Below are positions 1-9,284 of a stretch of DNA of 64,000 nt, piece by piece. The notes beneath the pieces were generated by a model. The model was not told the DNA's origin. It searched no databases and was given only the letters and a program-made list of their open reading frames with translations. The stretch covers positions 26,535-90,534 of the forward strand of contig CAYPQM010000004.1 of the NCBI GenBank assembly GCA_964412845.1, written 5' to 3'. Position 1 is the stretch's first letter. The number at the start of each line of letters is the position of its first letter. The position numbers were made by a program, and so were the translations under genes. The DNA comes from JAWWPY01 sp964412845. GTDB lineage: Bacteria > Actinomycetota > Actinomycetes > Streptosporangiales > Streptosporangiaceae.

Positions 1-857
1 AGGAAAGCGAAGCGGGCCAGGAGCTGGCCGAGGGTGAGCAGGCCGATGACCCCGAGGACCGCCGCGACCAGCCACAGTGCTACCGCCTGCAGGTGGATCG
101 ACCGCTCGGTGTTCACCGACTGGCTGGTCAGTGGATATTCCTCCACGACCCTGCCCTGGGCTAGCTGGCTGACCTCACGCCGCAAGGCCGGCACGGCCGC
201 CGCGCCGCCGCGCAGCCGCAGGGCAATGCCGTTGTACCGGCCCACCGCGCGGTGGGTCCGGTAGAACGCGGGGGTGGCCCAGACCGCGTCGATTCCGGTA
301 CCGCTTTGCGGCGGGAACTCGGACGGCGCCGCGTCGATTCCGACAACGCGGAACCGGACCGTGGTCAAGGGCCCGCGCCCGGCCACGATGGCCATCCGGA
401 GGGTGTCCCCCACGTGCAGGTGCCGGATCTGCGCCAGGGTGAAAGAGATGTCGGCTTCGGCGGCCCGGGCCGGATCCGGAAGGCGGCCGGCCAGGATCTT
501 GCGGTGCCAGAAGGTGTCCGGGATCCGGGTGCTTACCGGGCTGATGAGTTCGGCGTCGGCTGGATCCAGCACGGTGTAGAAGGCCAGCAGGGCCGACTCC
601 TTGACCTGCGGCAGCCGCCCGATCCGGGCCGGGTCGATCTGGGCGAACGTTGCGGAGCGGCCAGGATCGGAGAAGAACATGACGTCGGGTGCCCTGCTCC
701 AGGCCAGCAGGCTGGGGTAGGCGGCGTCAGTGCGCCGGGCGCCCGCCGCCGCGGTCTCCACGGCACCGGCGAACGCGCCGACGAGCAGCGCGACAGCGAG
801 CCAGGCGCGCCATCGCTGGCGCAGCTGCGAGTTCAGGATGACCCATGCGGCCGTCAT
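1..857 (-). CDS. FtsX-like ABC transporter permease, N-terminal part (runs off the window)
   Basis: The reading frame is open from ATG at 857 to the left edge, at least 285 residues with no stop. It starts MTAAWVILNSQLRQRW followed by a hydrophobic segment, then the motif ETAAAGARRTDAAYP, which the two downstream-lying paralogues share almost exactly (AAAGARRTDTAYPRLLRW). A large extracytoplasmic region follows, and a second membrane segment begins near residue 265 (LVAAVLGVIGLLTLGQLL). This is the layout of FtsX/MacB-type permeases, which work with a separate LolD/MacB-like ATPase to move lipids, peptides or other substrates out of the membrane. No ATPase is visible; it may lie beyond the left edge. 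The gene probably belongs to a minus-strand run starting near 5119. Substrate unknown. Confidence 0.85.
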   Translation of the reverse strand, partial: MTAAWVILNSQLRQRWRAWLAVALLVGAFAGAVETAAAGARRTDAAYPSLLAWSRAPDVMFFSDPGRSATFAQIDPARIGRLPQVKESALLAFYTVLDPADAELISPVSTRIPDTFWHRKILAGRLPDPARAAEADISFTLAQIRHLHVGDTLRMAIVAGRGPLTTVRFRVVGIDAAPSEFPPQSGTGIDAVWATPAFYRTHRAVGRYNGIALRLRGGAAAVPALRREVSQLAQGRVVEEYPLTSQSVNTERSIHLQAVALWLVAAVLGVIGLLTLGQLLARFAF

Positions 858-1139
858 AACTGGGCGCCCCCCGTGGGCTGAAAGGGTGACGCTGCACCCT
901 GGGCGGGTCCGCGCGCCTGTGCTGAAGCCGGCCGCTGCTGGCCGGACGTACCGCCTTCCATCTGGCCACAGCCCTCCGCAGGCGGGAAGGGTGAAGGCAC
1001 GAATGGTCCCGGTGGTGCCAGCTCACCCGCATCTGCGGCGGAAGCACCCTGGGCGCTGCCGCCCGCAGAGACTACCCTCGGTTCATGCGGGCCGTCCTGC
1101 GCCTCGTTGTGCATGAGTCCATGTCCGATGGCGGGGCTG

Positions 1140-2546
1140 GGCCGTGCCGCCGCGGCCAGGGCGCTCGCCTGCCAGGACACCACGCGCAGCATCTGCGTTC
1201 TCACCAGCCCAAGCGTCTTGAGCACCGCGAGGTCCCGGCGGCGTCGGCGCACGCCGGTGAGCAGCCGGTCACGGATCCGGCTACGCCGAGCGCCGAGCCC
1301 AGCCGTGACACGCGCGGGGACGTGGTCGGCTCGGCTATACCCAGCGGTCCCTGGGCCTGAGCGGCAGCGCGCCAGGCGACCGGGACCAGCACGGCCAGCG
1401 GCGCGAGAGCGAGGATGGCAAAGCCTGCCGCCAGGATGGCCAGGTTGACCTCGACCCCCGGGCTCGGCTCGGCGAGACAGCGGGCCCGATGGGCATGAGC
1501 GGGGAAGCGGCGATGGCCACCGCCACGGCGATGAGACCACCGGCGGTGGTCACCGCGGCCAGCCGCAGCAGCGACAGGGCGACCAGCCTGCCGCGGGTCA
1601 TGCCCAGGACACGCAAGACGGGGAACTCCGTCGCATCCAGGATGAGCTGCCGGCTGAGCAGCTGGCCGATGAGAGCCAGCGCGATGAGCCCGCCGAGCGC
1701 GGCGAAAACCCCCAGCGCGATGGCCTCCGGCCGGATAGCCCGTTCGGGTGCGGTGAACTGATCGGACAGGCTGACGACATCGATCCTGCGGCCGGTGGCC
1801 GGATAGGGCTGCGCCAGCCGGGCGGCGGCATGCAGGAATGCGGCCATGTTCGCGCCTGGCCGCAGGCGCACCCCGGCCTGAGTACCGTACGTGGACGACG
1901 CAGCCAGCGGTGTGGCCGAGAACGGCTGGCTCAGCAGGGTCATCGGCTCGCCGTTGGTGTTGGTGGCAGGCACGATCTGGGTGTCGAAGGTGACGACCGC
2001 GGACACATGAAAGGCCACCGGGACCGCCCGCTGAAGCTCAGGGTTGCCGGTGGTAGGGCTGTTCGGCACCAGCAGCACATGCAGCGTGCTGCCGGGCCGC
2101 AGGTGCTCCAGGTCAGCCAGCCGCTGCTCGATCAGGGCCTGGCCGGCAGCCGAGGATTGAAGAGCCGTCCCTTGACGATCTTGACGCGGTCTGCTGTCAC
2201 GCCGAGGGTGCCGTCGGGGCTGGACAAGGTCTCCACCTGGGTCTGCGGCAGGCCGCACCGGGAGGACCACGTTGTACAGGGCAGCCGCTGACAACGACGC
2301 CACCTGCGGAAGCCGGCGCAGCGCGGCGAAATACCTGGGGAAGGGGCCGTTACCGTTGGGGATGATGTCAACCTGGGCGGCGTTGGCCCACCGCAGCAGG
2401 CGAGGGTAGGCGGTGTCGGTGCGCCGCGCGCCAGCGGCCGCGGTGAGGACCACCCCGCCGATCAGGCCGAGCAGCAGCGCGAGCCCGAGCATCCCCAGCA
2501 GCCCGCGCCGCAGCTCGGCGCGCAGCGCGAACCTGACGGATCCCAT
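1140..2546 (-). pseudogene. Decayed FtsX-like permease (internal deletion and frameshifts)
   Basis: The start (MGSVRFALRAELRRGLLGML, ATG at 2546) is closely similar to the intact gene at 2651-5119. The similarity then jumps frames. Around 2270-2130 the homologous segment (including VKIVKGRLFNP) is in another frame, and near 1480 after SPLMPIGPA the frame shifts again, with VAWRAAAQAQGPLGIAEP continuing in a third. At about 1260 the text corresponding to the middle of the paralogue (GVAGSVTG) is joined directly to its distal part (LLTGVRRRRRDLAVLKTLGL), so roughly 290 residues are deleted. The last membrane segments are absent beyond about 1140. No single frame can give a functional permease. 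It is best read as a degenerate tandem duplicate. Confidence 0.85.
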
Positions 2547-2650
2547 GGGGAGATTCAGCTACCGGCGCGAGGCACGGTCCAGGGAGGAGGCATCCCCGGC
2601 GGGGGCAGTGGTGCCCGCACTTCCTCCGGGCAGCAGCCGGATGGCGCTCA

Positions 2651-5119
2651 CTACTCGCTGCGCAGGACGAGGGCGGGCCGGACCCGGGCCGCGGCCCAGC
2701 CTGGTCCCGCCGCGATGGCCGTGGCGAGCAGCAGGGCCACCGGGATGGCGGCCAGCACGGTCGGCACCGGAACCACCGGATCGCTCGCCACGCCGACCCA
2801 TCCGGCGAAGACCGCCCAGGCCCACCGGCCGGCGATGACGCCCAGCGGCAGGCCGGCCGCCACGGCCACCGCGCACAGCGCGCACGCCTGCCACAGCACC
2901 ACGCTGAGCACCTGGGGCCGCAGCAGGCCGAGCGTCTTGAGCACGGCCAGGTCGCGCCGCCGCCGCCGCACGCTGGTGAGCAGCACGTGGGCCAGAGTGC
3001 CTACGGCCAGCAGCGCCAGAACCGCGCCAAGTATCAGGGGGGCGTCCCGCGCTCCCGCGTAGTTCTTGATATCGCTCGGCCGCAGGTCGGTGGCGGCGGT
3101 ATAACAGCCGGGTGGACAGCCGACCTTGGTGAAGGCCGCTTGCAGCCGTGCGTCCACCGCCTGCCTCGTGCCGGGCAGGTAGCGCACCAGAATGAAGCTG
3201 TAACAGGTCTCGCCATGGACGCAGCCCGATGGCGCGAACGGCCTCGACAGGAGCGACGCCGCGACAGCGGCCCCTTGCCCGAGGTCGGTGGGCGCGAAGC
3301 CGCCCTCGCTGAATGAGGCGAAAACTGCCTCCCCCACGATTTGCATAACGTATCTCCGGCCGTTGATCTCGACATTCACACGTTCGCCGAGTCGCCGGTG
3401 CAGCGATCGCAGGGTCCGGCGGCCGAGGACTATCTCATCCCGGCCGGACGGCAGGCGGCCGGCCAGCCGGGTGAGGAAACCCTGGCCGCGCAGCGGGTCG
3501 ACGCCGATGGCCTCTATGGTCCGGCCGCCGATGCTGACCTGGCCGTAGTCGCCCGCAGCGTATCCCACCAGGCCACGCTGGGCCGCCATCATCCTGGTCA
3601 GCGGAATCCGCGGTATCGACGGCGTATCGAAATTCAGGTACTCCGACCAGTTCTGCCCGTACCGGTGCGGCGTGCTGACCAGCCCGACGAAGCTAGTGCC
3701 GAAGACCAGGGCCGCCACCACGGCGGCCACCGCCACGGTGCTGCCGACCAAGGCGCTGCGCACCGGGACGGCGGTCCGGCCGTGGCCTGGCTCGAAGGCC
3801 ATCCGCACGCCGATGCCGCCGGTCACCGACCCGGCCATGCTCAGCGACGAGCCGAGCCGTGACGCGCGGGCCGCTGTGCCCGGTTCGGCCACGCCCAGTG
3901 GCCCTTGAGCCTTGCTGGCCGCCCGCCAGGCGGCCGGTGCCACCAGGATCAGCGGCAGCAGGGCGACGGCAGCGAAGCCGGCGCCGAGGATCGCCAGGTT
4001 AACCTCGATCCCCGGGCTGGGCTCCGCGAGGCGAGCAGGCCCGATGGGCATCAGCGGCGATGCGGCGATGGCGGCCCCGACCGCGACGGCGCCTCCGGCC
4101 ACGGTCACCGCCGCCAGCCGCGCCAGGGACAGGGCCACCAGCTTCCCTGGGGCCATGCCCAGGACGCGGAAGATGGGGAACTCGGCCGAGTCGAGGATGA
4201 CCTGGCGGCTGAGCAGTTGTCCGACGATGGCCAGCGTGATCAGGCCGGCCAGCGCGGCGAAGGCTGCTAGCGCGACAGCCTCCGGGAGGATTGCGCGCTC
4301 CGTCGCGGTGACCGCGTCGGCCTCGTAGAGGATGTCAAGCTTCCCGCCAGTCGCCGGGTAGCGAGTGGCCAGCACGCGAGCTGCGGCCACGAACGCCGCC
4401 ATGCTCGCCCCCCGCCTCAGCCGCACGCTGGCGGCCTCGCCCGACCTGAATCGCTTGACCGCGGCATCACCTGAAAAGGCTGGGCTGAGCACGGCCCGTG
4501 GCTCAGCGGCGGCGTCGTTGGTCGGCACGATCTGGTCGTCGAACTGGACTATCGCGGACACCCTGAACGTGAGCTGGACCGCGTGCGCCACGTCCGGCGT
4601 GCTGAGGAAGCCGGGGATGCCCAGCAGGTGCAGCGTGCTGCCCGGCCGCAGGTGCTGCCGGGCCGCCAGCTGCTCGTCGACCATGGCCGCGCGCGGATCG
4701 GCCGGGTTGAAAAGCCGGCCAGACAGGACCTTGACCCGGTCAATGGCCGGGCCCACCGCGCCGTTGAAGCTGCCGGAGACGTTTACGTTGAAGTCCGGCG
4801 GCCGGCCCGGCACCGGGATCGCCATGCCGAACTGGGTGCCACTGGATATCGACGCCACTTGGGGCAGGCGGCCGAGCGCGGCATAGTACCCGGTGCGGCC
4901 AGTGCCATCGGGGATCGCCCCGGTGCCCAGCGGGACGATGGCCACCTGGGTGGCGTTGGCCCAGCGGAGCAGCCGCGGGTAGGCCGTGTCAGTGCGGCGG
5001 GCACCTGCGGCGGCCGCTAGAACCACGCCGCCGATCAGACCGAGCAACAGCGCGAGTCCGATCATTGCCCGCAACCTCAGCCGCGATTCGGCGCGGAGTG
5101 TGAACAACACCGATCCCAT
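2651..5119 (-). CDS. FtsX-like ABC transporter permease, full length
   Basis: 822 residues from ATG at 5119. An N-terminal membrane helix is followed by AAAGARRTDTAYPRLLRW and a periplasmic-type domain of about 220 residues. Then come two FtsX cores: helices near residues 270-400 (including GLITLAIVGQLLSRQ and FRVLGMAPGKLVALSLARL) and near 680-800, with the cytoplasmic coupling segment SVRRRRRDLAVLKTLGLLRPQ between helices. This is the usual size and two-domain layout of actinobacterial FtsX/ABC3 permeases. The family partners a LolD-like ATPase, which is not encoded beside it. The gene lies upstream of a decayed copy (1140-2546) and another permease (1-857) on the same strand, so a transcript may run through all three. 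Substrate unknown. Confidence 0.9.
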   Translation of the reverse strand: MGSVLFTLRAESRLRLRAMIGLALLLGLIGGVVLAAAAGARRTDTAYPRLLRWANATQVAIVPLGTGAIPDGTGRTGYYAALGRLPQVASISSGTQFGMAIPVPGRPPDFNVNVSGSFNGAVGPAIDRVKVLSGRLFNPADPRAAMVDEQLAARQHLRPGSTLHLLGIPGFLSTPDVAHAVQLTFRVSAIVQFDDQIVPTNDAAAEPRAVLSPAFSGDAAVKRFRSGEAASVRLRRGASMAAFVAAARVLATRYPATGGKLDILYEADAVTATERAILPEAVALAAFAALAGLITLAIVGQLLSRQVILDSAEFPIFRVLGMAPGKLVALSLARLAAVTVAGGAVAVGAAIAASPLMPIGPARLAEPSPGIEVNLAILGAGFAAVALLPLILVAPAAWRAASKAQGPLGVAEPGTAARASRLGSSLSMAGSVTGGIGVRMAFEPGHGRTAVPVRSALVGSTVAVAAVVAALVFGTSFVGLVSTPHRYGQNWSEYLNFDTPSIPRIPLTRMMAAQRGLVGYAAGDYGQVSIGGRTIEAIGVDPLRGQGFLTRLAGRLPSGRDEIVLGRRTLRSLHRRLGERVNVEINGRRYVMQIVGEAVFASFSEGGFAPTDLGQGAAVAASLLSRPFAPSGCVHGETCYSFILVRYLPGTRQAVDARLQAAFTKVGCPPGCYTAATDLRPSDIKNYAGARDAPLILGAVLALLAVGTLAHVLLTSVRRRRRDLAVLKTLGLLRPQVLSVVLWQACALCAVAVAAGLPLGVIAGRWAWAVFAGWVGVASDPVVPVPTVLAAIPVALLLATAIAAGPGWAAARVRPALVLRSE

Positions 5120-5252
5120 GAGGAGATTCAGCTACCGGCCACGGGCCCGGTCAAGGGGGCAGCCACACCCCAGGCGCTCGTGGTGGTAGGTACACCGGGA
5201 AACGCCAGGCAACACCCTGGCACGTGATCACGGCAGGGACGACCATGAGGCT

Positions 5253-6257
5253 ATGCGTCACGAAAGCTGCGTCACCTCACTGTCCTGGATCCCCTCCGAA
5301 GCGGTCACCGGGAGCACCCGGGTGGCCTTCGATGCGGGATTCACCCACTACGACGATCCACCGCCAGGGGAGCTCGGCGACATCGGGGAACTACAGGCGG
5401 CGGATCGGTTCCGTTTTGCCAATGTTCTTCGGGGTTGGATCGACGTCGATGCCTCGGGCCAGATCACCGGCTCCGGCTACAGCGGCGGCGGAATGATGGG
5501 CTCCACCACCGTCCGGCTGGGCGCGCTGCACCACCGTTTCCAGGCGGTCCAGCTGCCCGACCTGCAGCATGATCCAGAACGCGGAGATGGCTGGGTCCGC
5601 TTTGTGCAGACCACCGGCGGCCGGACCGGGCTGCCCGCACCCAGGCGGGTACGGCGGGCGCCGTATGTCCAGTGGCAGGCGCCGCTGGTATGGACGACCC
5701 TGTCGCTCACGCTGCACGCCGACGGCCGCGCGGAATTCGCGATGACCGGGGCAAGCCGGTTCCCCCGGCACTGGATGTACGGCGGCGGCGGCCAGTTGTC
5801 GCACAAGTCCGGGCTGACCGACTTCAGCGACTGGTACCGCAGGTCGTTCGGACGGCACACGCCATGGGGCGACGAGGACTCGCCCGCGCTGGTCACCGCG
5901 GTGGAGACGGCGCTGGAGCGGTCGCTGTCCGTGCAGCTGATGCACGGCGCGGCCAAGCCCGCCTTCCGGCGCCTCAAGGCCGGTGACACCCTGGTCCGCC
6001 AGGGGGCGCAGGGCACCGATATCTACCTGGTTCTAGACGGGGTCATCCGGGTGGAGCGGGACGGGGAACGGCTCGCCGAGTACGGCCCGGGAGCGCTGCT
6101 GGGGGAGCGGGCGCACCTGGAGGGCGGCACCAGGACATCCACCCTGGCCGCCGTCACCGCCTGCCGGGTCGCGTCGGTGGATGCGGCCCAGTTCGACCGG
6201 TCGGCCCTGGAGGAACTCTCCGGCGGCCACCGGCGTGAAGACGCCGGCCGGAGCTGA
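5253..6257 (+). CDS. Cyclic nucleotide-binding domain protein
   Basis: 334 residues. The C-terminal ~100 residues form a cNMP-binding fold: LKAGDTLVRQGAQGTDIYLV, then LDGVIRVERDGERLAEYGPG, then the phosphate-binding cassette LLGERAHLEGGTRTSTLAA with its Gly-Glu and Arg. The N-terminal ~220 residues have no helix-turn-helix and no membrane segment; I do not recognise that domain. It is therefore unlikely to be a Crp-type transcription factor and may be a cNMP-responsive regulatory or enzyme-associated protein. The next gene (MBL hydrolase) begins 3 nt after its stop, so the two are almost certainly co-translated. The start was taken as ATG 5253; the ribosome-binding site is poor (GAGG two bases upstream). 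Confidence 0.8.
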   Translation: MRHESCVTSLSWIPSEAVTGSTRVAFDAGFTHYDDPPPGELGDIGELQAADRFRFANVLRGWIDVDASGQITGSGYSGGGMMGSTTVRLGALHHRFQAVQLPDLQHDPERGDGWVRFVQTTGGRTGLPAPRRVRRAPYVQWQAPLVWTTLSLTLHADGRAEFAMTGASRFPRHWMYGGGGQLSHKSGLTDFSDWYRRSFGRHTPWGDEDSPALVTAVETALERSLSVQLMHGAAKPAFRRLKAGDTLVRQGAQGTDIYLVLDGVIRVERDGERLAEYGPGALLGERAHLEGGTRTSTLAAVTACRVASVDAAQFDRSALEELSGGHRREDAGRS

Positions 6258-6260
6258 GGA

Positions 6261-7103
6261 GTGCGGATCCACTTCTGTGGAGTCCGGGGGTCCACTCCGG
6301 CACCTGGGCAAGATTTCCTCCGCTACGGGGGCCACACCTCGTGCGTGGCCATCGCGCACGACCGCACGGCGGTGCCGACGCTCATCCTGGACGCCGGCAC
6401 CGGCGTGCGCAACGTGACTCCGCTGCTGGACGGCAAGGCGTTCAGCGGCACGATCCTGCTCACTCACCTGCACTGGGACCATTTTCAGGGACTGCCCTTC
6501 TTCCAGGGCGGGGACCGTGACGACGCCCGGGTGACGCTGCTGCTGCCCGGTCAGCCGGATGGCGCCAGCGCCGAGCAGATCCTGTCCCGGGCGATGTCAC
6601 CGCCGCACTTCCCGATCCGGCCCGGCGACCTGCGCGGCGACTGGACCTTCGGCACCATCGGGCCCGGGCACCGGGATGCCGAGGGCTTCTCCGTTGACGT
6701 GCGGGAGATCCCGCACAAGGGCGGCCGGACGCTCGGCTACCGGGTCAGCGACGGGCGGTCCGTGCTCGCCTACGTCACCGATCACTGCCCGACCGCGTTC
6801 GGGCCTGGGCCGGATGGCTGGGGCGAGTACCACGCCAGCGCGCTGGACCTGGCCGCCGGAGCTGACGTGCTGGTGCATGACGCCCATCTGCTCGCTTCGG
6901 AGGTGGCGGCTGAGGCGCCGTTCGGCCACGCCGCCGCCGACTACGCCGTGGGACTGGCCGCGGCGGCCGGGGCCCGGCGGGTGGTCCTCTTCCACCACAA
7001 GCCCGGCCGGACCGACGACGAGCTCGACGAGCTCGGCCGCCGGTTCGCTCAGGCACCCGTCGACGTCACGGTGGGCACCGAGGGCGAGATACTCGATCTA
7101 TGA
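6261..7103 (+). CDS. MBL-fold metallo-hydrolase, phosphodiesterase-like
   Basis: 280 residues from GTG 6261, preceded by GAGGA at the end of the upstream gene. It has the metallo-beta-lactamase signature THLHWDH (HxHxDH) near residue 75, an upstream LILDAGTGVRN, a central YVTDHCP and the distal VLVHDAHL, ending in HHKPGRTDDEL. The N-terminus (MRIHFCGVRGSTPAPG) and layout match the RNase Z/PhnP-like and class II cyclic-phosphodiesterase branch. It is predicted to hydrolyse a phosphodiester in the cytoplasm. Its coupling to a cNMP-binding protein suggests, but does not prove, a cyclic nucleotide substrate. The last four bases overlap the start of the next gene (ATGA). Confidence 0.85.
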   Translation: MRIHFCGVRGSTPAPGQDFLRYGGHTSCVAIAHDRTAVPTLILDAGTGVRNVTPLLDGKAFSGTILLTHLHWDHFQGLPFFQGGDRDDARVTLLLPGQPDGASAEQILSRAMSPPHFPIRPGDLRGDWTFGTIGPGHRDAEGFSVDVREIPHKGGRTLGYRVSDGRSVLAYVTDHCPTAFGPGPDGWGEYHASALDLAAGADVLVHDAHLLASEVAAEAPFGHAAADYAVGLAAAAGARRVVLFHHKPGRTDDELDELGRRFAQAPVDVTVGTEGEILDL

Positions 7104-8524
7104 GGAAAGCCGATGTGATCGTGGTCGGCTCCGGGCCGAACGGGCTGGCGGCGGCGTTGACCCTGGCCCGCGCCGGTCTCGTCGTGGACGTCATCGAGGG
7201 GGCTGACACCCCGGGCGGAGGCTGCCGGACCGAGGAGCTCACGCTGCCGGGCTTCCAGCACGACGTCTGCTCGGCGGTCCACCCGCTCGCCGCCGCATCC
7301 CCGTTTTTCCTGGGCACCGACCTGGCGGCGCGCGGTGTCACGCTGCGCGTCCCTAAGGTCGCGTTCGCCCATCCGCTGGACGGCGGGCGGGCGGCGGCCG
7401 TCTCGGGATCGGTGGACGAGACGGCCGGGGGGCTCGGGACTGACGGCGCCAGGTACCGGCGGCTGCTCGCCCCCCTGGTCCGGGACACCCAGCTCACCCT
7501 GCCCGACATCCTCGCCCCGCTGCGGTCCGTCCCCGGGCATCCGCTGGCCATGGCCCGGTTCGGCCTGGACGGGATCCAGCCGGCCAGCCTGCTGGCCCGG
7601 CGATTCAAGACGCAGGAGGCCCAGGCGCTGCTGGCGGGCGTCGCGGCGCACTCCATGCTCCCGCTCAGCGCGCCGCTGACCAGCGCGTTCGGGCTGGTGC
7701 TGCTGATGGCGGCCCATTCGGTGGGCTGGCCGGTGATCGAAGGTGGCAGCGCCCGGCTCGCCGACGCGCTGGTGGCCGAGCTGACCTCACTGGGCGGCCA
7801 GGTCGAGACCGGCCGCTGGGTCCGGTCGCTGGACAGCCTGCCGCCGGCCCGCGCAGTCGTCCTCGACGTGACCCCGCGCCAGCTCGTCGCGATCGCGGGC
7901 GACCGGCTGCCGGCCAGGCACCGGGCGGCGCTGGAAAGGTTCCGTTATGGTCCCGGCGTCTGCAAGGTCGACTGGGCGCTCAGCGGGCCGGTGCCCTGGC
8001 AGGCCGCGGCCTGCCGGGAAGCGGGCACGGTGCACGTGGGCGGCACGCTCGCCGAGGTGGCCCGGAGCGAAGCGGACGTGACCGCCGGCCGGCTCCCGGA
8101 ACGTCCCTACTGCCTCGTGGCGCAGCCGGGCGTGGTGGACCCGACGCGGGCCCCAGCCGGCGGCCAGACGCTGTGGGCGTACTGCCACATGCCGTCCGGC
8201 TCGGCAGTGGATGCCTCCGGCCGGATCGAGGCGCAGATCGAGCGGTTCGCGCCAGGCTTCCGTGACCTGATCCTGGCCAAGGCGGTCCGGACGGCGGCCG
8301 ATATGGAGCGGCACAACCCGAACTACATCGGCGGGGACATCAACAGCGGGGCGGGGACCCTGCGCCAGACGTTCTTCCGGCCCACCTCGCGGTGGAACCC
8401 GTACCGGACCGCCGTGGACGGCGTCTACCTGTGCTCCGCATCCACCCCTCCCGGGGGCGGGGTGCACGGCATGTGCGGCGCGGGGGCGGCCCAGGCGGTG
8501 CTCGCCGACCTCGGCGTGGGCTGA
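7100..8524 (+). CDS. FAD-dependent oxidoreductase (phytoene desaturase/PYROXD2-like)
   Basis: 474 residues. The N-terminal Rossmann motif VIVVGSGPNGLAAALTLARAG binds FAD, followed by GGGCRTEELTLPGF. The C-terminus has the second FAD motif (YLCSASTPPGGGVHGMCGAG) typical of the phytoene-dehydrogenase-related NAD(P)/FAD oxidoreductases. No membrane segments or signal peptide. Start ATG overlaps the MBL gene stop by 4 nt, so it is the third member of a coupled operon. The family includes carotenoid desaturases and many uncharacterised enzymes. No carotenoid genes lie nearby, so the substrate is open. Confidence 0.88.
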   Translation: MRKADVIVVGSGPNGLAAALTLARAGLVVDVIEGADTPGGGCRTEELTLPGFQHDVCSAVHPLAAASPFFLGTDLAARGVTLRVPKVAFAHPLDGGRAAAVSGSVDETAGGLGTDGARYRRLLAPLVRDTQLTLPDILAPLRSVPGHPLAMARFGLDGIQPASLLARRFKTQEAQALLAGVAAHSMLPLSAPLTSAFGLVLLMAAHSVGWPVIEGGSARLADALVAELTSLGGQVETGRWVRSLDSLPPARAVVLDVTPRQLVAIAGDRLPARHRAALERFRYGPGVCKVDWALSGPVPWQAAACREAGTVHVGGTLAEVARSEADVTAGRLPERPYCLVAQPGVVDPTRAPAGGQTLWAYCHMPSGSAVDASGRIEAQIERFAPGFRDLILAKAVRTAADMERHNPNYIGGDINSGAGTLRQTFFRPTSRWNPYRTAVDGVYLCSASTPPGGGVHGMCGAGAAQAVLADLGVG

Positions 8525-8577
8525 GTGCTGCGGGCCGGGTGCCGGTGTGTGCTGCTGGCCAGACGCCGGAGATGCTT

Positions 8578-9231
8578 TCAGCCGGATGGCGGCGGCTCGG
8601 TCAGCCTGGTCCAGGTGCGGGCCAGCCAGTGCTCATACGCATCGAGGTCCCAGTCCGTCATCCGGGCGATGAGCAGGTAGGTCTCGGCGGCGCCCAGCAG
8701 GCTGGCGGTGTCGATGAGCCATTCGAGGTCGATGGCCGCGTCCAGCAGGCCGTCGTCGGCCATCCGGGTCCACATGACCGACTGGGCGTGCCGGGATTGC
8801 TCGCGGCCTTGCTGCCAGAATCCGGCGATCAAGGGTTCGATGGCCGCAGCCTGCTGGGCCACGGCGAACAGTGCGCCCGCGCGTTGCATGATCTGCCGCC
8901 CCATCGCCGCGGCGGCCGAGACCCGCTCGGCTCGGCTGGGGGCGGTGAACGCCGCCTGCGCCCACTCGCGGCCCAGCACATCCACCGGTTCGGTGTCACC
9001 GACGATGGCCACGTCGACGACCCGCTTGAAGAGCGCGGCCTTAGTGCCGAAGCGCACGTAGACGGTCCGCGCGCCGACCTGCGCACGGTCGGCGACCGCG
9101 GCCAGCGTGGTGGCCAGGTAGCCATCGGCGAGGAACAGCTCAGTGGCGGCCGCCAGGATGCGCTCCTCGGTGTGTGCGACCTGCGCTTGCCGCAGCGGCC
9201 GGCGGGTGCCTGGGGGGTTGACTTGGCTCAT
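8578..9231 (-). CDS. TetR-family transcriptional regulator
   Basis: 217 residues from ATG 9231 (MSQVNPPGTRRPLRQAQV). A longer start at 9267 is possible but would place coding sequence across the likely operator. The HTH lies near residues 20-65 (ERILAAATELFLADGYLATT, then VADRAQVGARTVYVRFGTKA). The rest is the helical ligand-binding/dimer domain, unrelated to any named ligand class I can identify. Divergent from the VOC gene at 9285; the gap contains a perfect inverted repeat (9238-9254) that it probably binds, giving autoregulation and control of the VOC gene. Confidence 0.9.
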   Translation of the reverse strand: MSQVNPPGTRRPLRQAQVAHTEERILAAATELFLADGYLATTLAAVADRAQVGARTVYVRFGTKAALFKRVVDVAIVGDTEPVDVLGREWAQAAFTAPSRAERVSAAAAMGRQIMQRAGALFAVAQQAAAIEPLIAGFWQQGREQSRHAQSVMWTRMADDGLLDAAIDLEWLIDTASLLGAAETYLLIARMTDWDLDAYEHWLARTWTRLTEPPPSG

Positions 9232-9237
9232 CACAAG

Positions 9238-9254
9238 ATGCAGTCTAACTGCAT
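9238..9254. promoter_or_regulatory. Candidate TetR operator (perfect inverted repeat)
   Basis: ATGCAGT-CTA-ACTGCAT is a perfect 7-bp inverted repeat with a 3-bp centre in the TetR/VOC divergent gap. Two further CTGCAT half-sites follow in direct orientation at 9258-9263 and 9269-9274, up to the VOC ribosome-binding site. The geometry suits a TetR dimer; binding is inferred. Confidence 0.65.
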
Positions 9255-9284
9255 TGGCTGCATTCAAACTGCATCGGAGGAGTC

